From contig JAUCBJ010001551.1 in assembly GCA_032718475.1 (NCBI GenBank), forward strand, positions 1 through 64,000: a stretch of DNA of 64,000 nucleotides. Direction: 5' to 3'. The notes under the pieces were generated by a model. It made no database searches. It was given only the letters and a program-made list of their open reading frames with translations, and had not been told where the DNA came from. The stretch comes from Nemertoderma westbladi. Its lineage: Eukaryota; Xenacoelomorpha; Nemertodermatida; Nemertodermatidae. Below are positions 44,799 to 55,900 of this stretch, piece after piece. Made by a program: the position numbers and the translations under genes. Position 1 is the stretch's first letter, and every line of letters begins with the position of its first letter.

Positions 44799-47735
44799 TA
44801 GGCTGAGCGAGGTATATTTTTTGCCCACAATCTATAATCGAATATTGTTCTGCAAGATAACGGTGAGCTGATTCATGATCATACTCTAGTTAGTAATTTA
44901 TTTAATAATTATTTTACTAATGTTGCCTCTAATTTAGTTAAGAAGTTACCGTTATCAAGTAATAAATATAGTATAGGGTCCGAAACTCTAAATAATTTTT
45001 ATTTAGAAAAGTTACAAAATTCAGAAAAGTTATTTTTAAAACCCGTTTCTGAGAATTTCGTTTTTCAAAATCTACTTAGCCTATCAGCCTCAAAAAGTAC
45101 CGGTCTAGACCTAATACCTGCCCGTTTTCTTAAGGATGGTGCTGAAGTACTTAACGTGCCTATTACTTTTATTATTAATTACTCTATCGTAGATAATGTA
45201 GTACCAGACGAACTGAAATTAGCTAAGGTTGTTCCTATGTATAAAAATAATAGTAAAGTAGAACCCTGTAATTACAGACCTGTTAGTATCTTAAGTATTG
45301 TATCTAAAATTCTAGAACGTTCTGTTTTTCTACAGCTGGAGGCACATCTTAGTAGGCTAAATCTGATCTATGAACTTCAGTCCGGTTTTCGTAAATCATA
45401 TTCTACAGACACCTGCCTTATTAACTTAACTGATACAATTAGATGTAATAACGCAAAGGGTTTATATACTGGTATGGTAATGTTGGACCTACAAAAGGCT
45501 TTCGATACTGTAGATCACGAAATTCTGCTTGGTAAGTTAGGCCTGATGGGTGTAGGTTCTATAGACTGGTTCAAGTCCTACCTGTCAGACAGAGGTCAAA
45601 CTGTAGTCATTAACAAATCGCAGTCTACTGTACAAGAGATTAACTGTGGTGTACCGCAAGGTAGTATATTAGGTCCTCTGCTTTTTGTATGCTATGTAAA
45701 TGATATGATAAGTAGTATAGATCCCGATTTTAAACTCATTTTATATGCCGACGACAGTGCTCTTATTTTCTCTCATAAAGATCCTATCCATATTTCCCAA
45801 AAGTTAAGTGCAGTTCTAGAATCCTGTAATGAGTGGTTGGTTGATAAAAAGCTATCCATTCACTACGGTAAGACTGAAAGTATTTTATTTGGTTCCAAAA
45901 GAAAGTTAAAGAAGGTAACTAAGTTTGAAGTCACTAGTAATGGACATAAGATTGAAAATAAAAAGGAAGTTAAATATTTAGGCGCCACATTGGATAACTG
46001 CTTATCAGGAGAAAGCATAGTGAAAAACATTTTCACGAAAGTTAACAGTAGGCTTAGGTTCCTATACAGAAATAAAAATAGTTTAAACACCGACTCCCGC
46101 AAGTTACTTTGCTCTTCTTTAATACAGTGTCACATGAACTATGCATGCTCTTCTTGGTATGAAGGCTTAACCAAACAGCTTAAATGTAAATTACAAGTAG
46201 CTCAGAATAAAGTAGTACGATTTATTAAAGACTACAAACCTAGGCACCACCTAACTCCAGATGACTTTTCTGAATCTGGACTACTTAACTTAGATAGTAG
46301 AGTTAAGCAGCTACGCCTTAACCATGTGCATAAAGTGTATAATGGTAAATGTCCCAATTACCTAAAACAAAAATTCAACAGAGTACGCGATACACACTCT
46401 TACAGTACCAGAGCTAGTGCTTCAAACTTCTACCTCCCGAATTGTAAATCCTTCGAATCTGATACTTTCTTTTTTAACGGCATTAAAAAATGGAACGCTC
46501 TGGCTAATGAAATTAAAAACCTAAATAATCAATATTCTTTTAAATCTGCAGTTAAATCTCACCTCCGTGAGCAATGTAAAAATAGGTACAATAGTCCTAC
46601 AGTAAGTTATTAGTTTATTAATTGTTTGCAATTTATACTGTAATTACGTTTTATAATAAATTGTTCTGTACATTACATCTTTATCGTTGAGTCGGACATT
46701 GTCACGCTCTCGGTAAAGTTGTACATGTACATAGTGTAATTACGTTTTATATTGGTTTTAGGTTAGCGTAGTGTAATATTGTATTTGTAACCAAGTAACA
46801 TAAAGAACCCCCTTGGAAATAAGCTGCAAAGCTTTAGGGGTAATCCTATATGTTATGTTGGACAATACCTTTTATACCGGTACATTGTTTGGTGTATTTG
46901 TTATTGTTTTTACATAATGTATAAAAAATATATCTAACCACAAATTTCGATCTAAAGGCCTGTTCACACTCACAGGTGCGTGAGCGGTAAACTACCAGTT
47001 GACAGGTAGTTTGGTCCCAATGGTTAGTCTAGCGGTACTGATGAAGGGGTCACTACCCGGAGGCGGAGAGCCCGTTCCCTCACAACGGTACCGTTGCGGG
47101 AACTGGTCGTCTATCTGCCCACAGTCAGACAGTTAATTCACAGTCTAGACTATCATTTTTTAATAATATTACAATGGGCTGCAGTAAACGGCGCGGTGTA
47201 CCGCACAACTACATGTTGGCTCGTTCACAGTCAACATACCTTAATAAGTCAAGTAAGTGTTGGTTTTCCTGAAGCAGTTTGTCGAGTAGGCATTTATAAT
47301 AATTCCCTCAAAAATTTGACCGTGGAGAAATATTTTTACAGACTCCTGATGAACATATCAACGGAGACAATTTGCACAGATACGGCTGTCATTTAATACC
47401 TTTCGCTTTTAAATAACGTTGTATTAGACGTTACTATTTTACTGGTGAACATTTTTATCGACCATAGCAACCGGGAGAAAAATGAATTGAATGTTATTTT
47501 GATTTGATTTACTTTGAGAATGTCAATAGTAACGGCCCTTTCGTTGGTTCCAGCAACTTCCAATCGATGTCTTCGATCGATGACCCACTATAACGACTAT
47601 AAGGAACAATAAGCACATATTTTTATATATATATTTTTTAATTTTTCTTTGCATAGCAACACTTCAAATTTGCATAACAACGGGGTTCAATTTGTGGGCA
47701 AAAACATCAATCTTTGACGTACCTTGCTCAGCCTA
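44799..47735. mobile_element. TIR element flanked by TA, carrying a nested LINE
   Basis: The left end ggctgagcgaggtatatttt followed by ttgcccacaa (44801-44830) is inverted at 47692-47733 (ttgtgggcaaaaacatc, accttgctcagcc), with a 10-base gap in one arm. TA lies directly outside both ggctgagc ends, compatible with a TA target duplication as in Tc1/mariner-like elements. The interior is mostly the CR1/L2-like LINE. No transposase is left. Confidence 0.55.
44838..46930 (+). mobile_element. CR1/L2-like LINE, intact RT frame, 5'-truncated
   Basis: One open frame from 44838 to 46613 with no ATG needed at the 5' end (the copy is truncated; a TAA lies at 44835). It reads SKSTGLDLIPARFLKD, NYRPVSILSIVSKILE, LDLQKAFDTVDHEIL, GVPQGSILGPLLFVCYVNDM and ILYADDSALIF, then KYLGATLDN and a C-terminal region with HYRNSF-like FFFNGIKKWNALANEIKN. 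GVPQGSILGPLLF and YADD mark it as CR1/L2/Jockey-superfamily. The 3' UTR at 46800-46850 (cccccttggaaataagctgc) resembles L2/CR1 tails. The undamaged RT suggests recent insertion. Confidence 0.85.
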
Positions 47736-49915
47736 CTAGGTGACAACGGGCCACTGTATTTTATTACACTTGATAAGATTATATTAAATTTATCAATATC
47801 GTTGCTTTAGTATATTAATAGGCCTATTGTATTTTATTGGAAAATCTAAATATTTCATAACTACAGTGGGTTAACGGCCAATGAAACAATGACGGTGGCC
47901 CTGAATATGTTTTCAGGGAATTACCGGTACTGCCATAAACCTAAAGAAAAACTCGCAACCAGTTGACCGAATTGAACCTTTGGGCTTTTCTAACTGCTGA
48001 ACTGGATTGTGCGAAGAACGGGTTTTTTCAAGATGTGTCGGTACATTGACATTAATTAAAAATACAACCTAAATAAACCATACACCTAACCATTCCGAAC
48101 CATAACAATACAATAATCAATAACACAAATTAACCCCAAACTAATTTAGTAGACTCTCCTACTGTGTATTTAATGATTATCTGTGTTATATAGCAACTGC
48201 TGCTACTTGTTAGCCACAAATTGTGGAGGTGTTTAATGTTTAAAATATGTTAGTTCAAAATGTGACCATTTATTTGCTATTCTTCATCTTTAGATAACGC
48301 TTTGTCAGCTTATATTTGACTATCATGCGCGCTAAAATGTCTATTTAAAAAAACCAATGTCGATTAAGAAAAAAACGATTTCATTCGATTAAACAATCGA
48401 ATCAATAATCCACAAAAACAAAATTTTATTGTTTAAATTATCACAATGAATGTGAATCATATACATCCAGAATTTCAATCCAGGTTCATTCCTATATTTC
48501 CGAATAGTATAATGACAGGTATTGTGAAATATGTTGAGTATCTGGTTTCGCTTTATATTTGTCGAATATATGTTTTTGTACTGGGGAATGTATTCTAATA
48601 CACTATAATAGTTGTGTCTCTGTTGATAAGTTGTTGCCAGATTAAGTTCACAGTCCACAGTGCCACACTCATACTCAATTATTAATAATGGATTCTGGTT
48701 TATTAATAATGAGGATGTGCTGTGCCTAATGTTGTTGCTAGGATTCACATCTCCAAATCAGCTGTTAAAATTGTTATTGCTTACAGATTGCCAGGAGAGG
48801 TTAAAGCAGTGTAGAAACAGAGCTTATGATTGGCTAAATTCAGCATGGTATTACTAGGCCTGGCAGCTATGTAATGTATGTACTGTACATAGAGTAGGTG
48901 GTATAAGCCTACCAAATCAGCTGTTTTATGTTTTCTTTCTGTCTTTGTGCCAATCTGCTGCTGTTTTAACAGGTTAAATTCAGAAATTGGGGTGTTACAT
49001 CATTACCATTACTCATCTATACAGTACTGCAGTACCGGTAATGTAGGCCTACTGTTTATGTGCATATGTCTGTATGTTGTCAGTTGTGTCTTTTTTACAT
49101 TTACTCTTTACTGATAAAGTGCAGCAGTGATCTGGTGTTACTGTATGATGTTTGATGGACTACTACAGAACTATGCTTGCTGCTGTTCTGAATTTGGGAT
49201 TTCTGGATTTAGGTAGTAGACCTACCGGCTACCGGTACTGCTGTTGCTGTACTGTACTGTATTCTAAGTGCAGTATTACTGTATTAGGCTGTTAGCGTTA
49301 GGTCAGTAGTCGGGTGTAGTTAGTACAGCAGTAGCCCGGTAGGTAGGTAGGTAGTAGGCAGGTGGGTACCTGTCAGCCGGTACTGCGGTATCCAACCGTA
49401 TCCAAGTATCTATACATTAATTCGGTCCGGTCATCCTTCCTACTGTCCTATCCTTCCCCCCACTCCACTTCGTGATTTACTGACTTACATCAGTGTACAT
49501 CTTCCCATGACAGCATGAAGGCATGAAATTATAAAAGTTGAAAGTTTATATGTTAATACCGCAATGTCTATTTTGGAATATAATACCGGTACCGGTAGCC
49601 TGGTGGCAGAGTAAACATTAGGCAACTACATACGTTTGTTGACATGCAGCATGCTAGAGATGCTACCAGTCCAATTTTACCGTCCTTCTGTCCTTGTTGT
49701 GTTGATATAATTATATAATACTGTAATACCTTAATTTGAATATAGACTGACACCAACTACTGAACTAGTTTTCATTGTATTTCAGTATTTAGATTATTTA
49801 AACCGACTATTAACCGACTACGAGTTAATATATTACCTAAAGGCAGAAAGGGCTCTAGTGCCCATTATTTCTCGAAAAACTCAGGATTTCGGCAGTTTCC
49901 TTTACCCAGATCGTT
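47736..49915. other. Intergenic spacer and 5' flank of the UBE2R gene
   Basis: 2.2 kb without a supported coding frame. Frequent ACCGGT and AGGCCT palindromes (49030-49060, 49230-49240, 49590) and short GTAC repeats. No clear TATA box near 49850. The 5' UTR presumably begins between about 49750 and 49900. Confidence 0.4.
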
Positions 49916-52900
49916 ATGGCGTCGGCTCGCGTCCCCAACATATCCGGCGGCGCAACCAAGGCCTTGGCTATGGAGTACGCCAAGTTAACAGAGGAACCAG
50001 TGGAAGGTTTCCAAGTAAAGCTAGCCAACGATTGCAATTTATTCGAATGGGAAGTGGTTCTATTTGGACCACCTAATACTCTCTACCAGGAAGGATATTT
50101 TAAGGTTAGTGTACAATTGTAGTTGTTCAAGTTCAGTAGTAAGCATGCAAGCAAACAACAGTCGGCTGAAGTCGGAGGCGACCCTAAGGCTCCTCTTTCG
50201 ACCTGCTACCCGAAGGTCGGGGTGGGCGCGATCAGACAGTCATATCCCAAATTTACGTGTCCTCTTATTAGTGATTGATTGATATGTTTTAATTCCTGTA
50301 CAAAACCTGTAAAAAGGATAGGGAAGGGGGGATCTTTCGATCAAAATTCATCCCTCATTAGGGGAAAATCGACAGGACTTTCGTTTATTGTTTTGGTTAG
50401 AATAACGTGCCACTGTAACTTGCAACTTCCCCTGAATTGGTAATTTATCTTTGAGACAAAATATTAATCCACCGAGAAAAATGTTTGCAATTTATAAGTT
50501 ATAGTTAAAAATAAAATGGTAATTAAGGAATTGTATCGTTCTATAAATATTTGGTTCATAACAAAATGGTAAAATTAACTAGAAAAAAATAAAACTGGTA
50601 AAATTTATTCACTTCGATTAGGCCTAGCAATCGAGCTGATTTGTTACCTACAAGCTGAATGGGCTGTACAATTTAAATTAACGAACTCTACATACCGGTA
50701 TTGCTTTTCGGAGGTACAAATATTAAGCAAATGTGTTTCTTGTCTACATCGGCATGTGGCACAGTCACCTTTCGGGTACGGTACCTACAAATGCGATACA
50801 GCAGCAATACAAAATACCAAATTTTTACTAATTTGCGAGTTTATGCAGTGAATTTGTTGAGGCTATGGAGGATTGTGGGGCGAGCCACGAAGTTGGCGGA
50901 GCCTTAGCGAATTGACACTGTTAGGGGGTGGGTCAATTTATGCAAATAGTTGTCGTCGTCGTCGTCGTTGTCGTCGTCGTTACGATTTTGACATGCTAAT
51001 AACTTTGTCGGATTTAAAGCTGCCAAGTTGAAAATTTGTAGGTATCAATATGACCAAAAGTTGAGATTTTTGAGAGACTTTCAGACACCATCAGTGCAAT
51101 GGTCTCCCGCTAGAGGGCCACATGTCTAAACATTAAATGGCCACCCATTTCTTTGCTTTTAATCCGTTTAAGCTGAAACTTGGGAAGTATGTACTAGACC
51201 ATTAGCTGTAAATTTCAAAGGAGGCTAATCTGTCTGCAGTTCTCCAGTCTGCCGCTAGAGGGCGAAATGTCCCGAATGTGAAATTATTCTTCCATTTAGT
51301 TGTTTATGATCTGATTACGCTGAAACTTGTCATATATGTACTAGATGACATCCTGCGTCTTTGTGTGGATTGTAATCGGTCCGAAGTTTTCCAGTCTCCC
51401 GCTAGAGGGCCACATGTCTAAACATTAAATGGCCACCCATTTCTTTGCTTTTAATCCGTTTAAGCTGAAACTTGGGAAGTATGTACTAGACCATTAGCTG
51501 TCAATTTCAAAGGAGGCTAATCTGTCTGCAGTTCTCCAGTCTGCCGCTAGAGGGCGAAATGTCCCGAATGTGAAATTATTCTTCCATTTAGTTGTTTATG
51601 ATCTGATTACGCTGAAACTTGTCATATATGTACTAGAAGACATCCTAAGTCTTTGTGTGGACAGTAATCGGTCCGGAGTTTTCGAGTCTGCCGCTAGAGG
51701 GCGAAATGTAGGAAAGTGATAACCTTCGCGAATTCCTTGATCTTAATCTATTTAAGCTGAATTTTGGAATATACAGTACCGGTATGTACTAGACCACATG
51801 CCTCGTCTTTGTGAGGAAGGTGATCGATCCGTAGTTCTTTAATATGCCGCTAGAGGGCTAAATGTATGAAAGTGAAAACCTTCCAACATTTCGTTATTTA
51901 TGATCCGTCAATCGGAAACTTGGTAGATATGTAATAGACCATAGGCTGTGGCTTTGTAGGGAAACTAATCCTTCCTTCTTCAGTTACCCAGTCTCCCGCT
52001 AGAGGGTTAACGTTTTCCGGGAAAATCTTCTCCTATGTTTTTATAATCCTTTCGAGTTGATACTTAGCATTAACTCATTTCACGTGCTGCGCGAAGGCCC
52101 CACTTCGTGTATATTATGGGTATATTTGGTTTATTATTTTGGTTATGATTAATTGGTCAGGCCTTGCCCTAATTAAAACTGTCTGGTTACCCTAAACCCT
52201 AAGTCATAATCTAATAAATTTAAGGCCGTTACTACTGTAAATGCTAAATCGTTTTATTGGCCTCTGTAATTTCTTTCTACGGGGGGGGGGGGGGGGGGGT
52301 GTTAACTTTTTTGGAGACATCTCAAGATTTTGAAGGATTTAGATCTTTGTTTGTATATATGCATTGAAATTATACATGTATTAGTAAGTTGTAAGTTCTT
52401 ATGATATTTTTCATGGAAGTTTTCAAGTTTGACAAAATCTAGTCTGCCTGTCGGAATGTCTGTCTGTGTGTTGGTTTTTCCGTCTAAATATTATAAAGCA
52501 CATGACATAGCTAAAGGTTTGGCTATGGGGGTTTCCTGGTCGTTGATTTTCTTTTCCGATGTTAGTTTTGATAAAAATTTTGGAAAAATCTAAGTCTCTG
52601 TTAGTCAGGAAACACATTTTTTTCGGGAATATAATGTTAATTTAATTTTTAGGGAATGCTATAGTTAAATCGTCATCTCCAAAACTAAACAATGTTGAGT
52701 TGATCAGTCATAATCTGATCTAAACATGTTGATCAGTCATAATGTTGATAATGTTGATCTAAACATGTTGATCAGTCATTGTGACCCTAGTATTTTACTA
52801 TTTATAGTATAGTATTTTGGTATTTATGATTTTTATATAACTGGGTAAAAAGTAAATTTGTTACTTATATAATCCGTATGTGTGTCAACCGACATGTTGG

Positions 52901-55900
52901 TGAGTGATGGAGTGACCTCAACATGGATTGGTCTATTAACGACTAACTCACAAGCATCAATTTTTGCCAATCTCTGCCAACCCACAACACCACCAAGTAT
53001 TAATTATAAAGCACACGACATAGCTAAATGTTTTGCTGTGGGGGGGGGGGGGGGGGGGGGGGGGTTCCTGGTCTTTGATTTAATTTCCAATGTCAGTTTT
53101 GATGTTTGGTTGAATTTTGTTACCGCTTTCCTTATAAATACCGCTTACCACTCCAGGCGTTAGACCATTCATGGCTTTAACTCTGGCCTCCAATCGTTTT
53201 ACTTTTAATTAATGGGTGTTTTATATTGTACCGGTACTAATTAATTATTATTCATGGATAAAATATAAATAGGCCTATATTGATAATCAATATGCATTAT
53301 TTATTTTTTTTTTTTATTTTATTTAATTTAATTTTTTAATCTTATATTTATATAATATACCGGCGTCTGCGACCCTCTGTGATACACTGTAAATCGTAAG
53401 CTTGTCCTTCTAGGTGGTGATAGCAAGTTGTTGTTTATATTTTATATATATTTCTGATAATCTTCTTAACCTTATCGAGGGATTCTATTTGTTTAAAGGC
53501 AAAAATGAAGTTTCCCCAGGAGTACCCTTACTCCCCACCGTCGTTTCGGTTCATTACCAAGATGTGGCATCCGAATGTCTACGAGAATGGTGAAGTTTGT
53601 ATATCGATACTACACCCCCCGGTGGACGACCCGCACAGCGGAGAACTGCTGAGTGAACGGTGGAATCCGACGCAGAATGTTCGGTGAGTAAACGGTGGAA
53701 TCCGACGCAGAGTTTTCGGTGAGTAAACGGTGGAATCCGATGCAGAATGTTCGGTGAGTGAACGGTGGAATCCGACGCAGAATGTTCGGTGAGTGAGCGG
53801 TGGAATCCGACGCAGAATGTTCGGTGAGTGAACGGTGGAATCCGACGCAGAATGTTCGGTGAGTGAACGGTGGAATCCGACGCAGAATGTTCGGTGAGTG
53901 AACGGTGGAATCCGACGCAGAATGTTCGGTGAGTGAACGGTGGAATCCGACGCAGAATGTTCGGTGAGTGAACGGTGGAATCCGACGCAGAATGTTCGGT
54001 GAGTGAACGGTGGAATCCGACGCAGAATGTTCGATGAGTGAACGGTGGAATCCGACGCAGAATGTTCGGTGAGTGAACGGTGGAATCCGACGCAGAATGT
54101 TCGGTGAGTGAACGGTGGAATCCGACGCAGAATGTTCGGTGAGTGAACGGTGGAATCCGACGCAGAATGTTCGGTGAGTGAACGGTGGAATCCGACGCAG
54201 AATGTTCGGTGAGTGAACGGTGGAATCCGACGCAGAATGTTCGGTGAGTGAACGGTGGAATCCGACGCAGAATGTTCGGTGAGTGAACGGTGGAATCCGA
54301 CGCAGGATGTTCGGTGAGTGAACGGTGGAATCCGACGCAGAATGTTCGGTGAGTGAACGGTGGAATCCGACGCAGAATGTTCGGTGAGTGAACGGTGGAA
54401 TCCGACGCAGAATGTTCGGTGAGTGAACGGTGGAATCCGACGCAGAATGTTCGGTGAGTGAACGGTGGAATCCGACGTAGAATGTTCGGTGAGTGAACGG
54501 TGGAATCCGACGCAGAATGTTCGGTGAGTGAACGGTGGAATCCGACGCAGAATGTTCGGTGAGTGAACGGTGGAATCCGACGCAGAATGTTCGGTGAGTG
54601 AACGGTGGAATCCGACGTAGAATGTTCGGTGAGTGAACGGTGGAATCCGACGCAGAATGTTCGGTGAGTGAACGGTGGAATCCGACGCAGAATGTTCGGT
54701 GAGTGAACGGTAGAATCCGACGCAGAATGTTCGGTGAATGAACGGTGGAATCCGACGCAGAGTGTTCGGTGAGTGAACGGTAGAATCCGACGCAGAATGT
54801 TCGGTGAATGAACGGTGGAATCCGACGCAGAGTGTTCGGTGAGTGAACGGTGGAATCCGACGTAGAATGTTCGGTGAGTGAACGGTCGAATCCGACGCAG
54901 AATGTTCGGTGAATGAACGGTGGAATCCGACGCAGAGTGTTCGGTGAGTGAACGGTGGAATCCGACGTAGAATGTTCGGTGAGTGAACGGTGGAATCCGA
55001 CGCAGAATGTTCGGTGAGTGAACGGTGGAATCCGACGCAGAATGTTCGATGCGTGAACGGTGGAATCCGACGCAGAATGTTCGGTGAGTGAACGGTGGAA
55101 TCCGACGCAGAATGTTCGGTGAGTGAGCGGTGGAATCCGACGCAGAATGTTCGGTGAGTGAGCGGTGGAATCCGACGCAGAATGTTCGGTGAGTGAACGG
55201 TGGAATCCGACGCAGAATGTTCGGTGAGTGAACGGTGGAATCCGACGCAGAATGTTCGGTGAGTGAACGGTGGAATCCGACGCAGAATGTTCGGTGAGTG
55301 AACGGTGGAATCCGACGCAGAATGTTCGGTGAGTGAACGGTGGAATCCGACGCAGAATGTTCGATGAGTGAACGGTGGAATCCGACGCAGAATGTTCGGT
55401 GAGTGAACGGTGGAATCCGACGCAGAATGTTCGGTGAGTGAACGGTGGAATCCGACGCAGAATGTTCGGTGAGTGAACGGTGGAATCCGACGCAGAATGT
55501 TCGGTGAGTGAACGGTGGAATCCGACGCAGAATGTTCGGTGAGTGAACGGTGGAATCCGACGCAGAATGTTCGGTGAGTGAACGGTGGAATCCGACGCAG
55601 AATGTTCGGTGAGTGAACGGTGGAATCCGACGCAGAATGTTCGGTGAGTGAACGGTGGAATCCGACGCAGAATGTTCGGTGAGTGAACGGTGGAATCCGA
55701 CGCAGGATGTTCGGTGAGTGAACGGTGGAATCCGACGCAGAATGTTCGGTGAGTGAACGGTGGAATCCGACGCAGAATGTTCGGTGAGTGAACGGTGGAA
55801 TCCGACGCAGAATGTTCGGTGAGAGAACGGTGGAATCCGACGTAGAATGTTCGGTGAGTGAACGGTGGAATCCGACGCAGAATGTTCGGTGAGTGAACGG

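Noticed and set aside
48389-48748. Minus-strand 119-codon frame
   Set aside because: AT-rich, Asn/Tyr/Ile-biased composition as expected for random AT-rich DNA. No domain seen.
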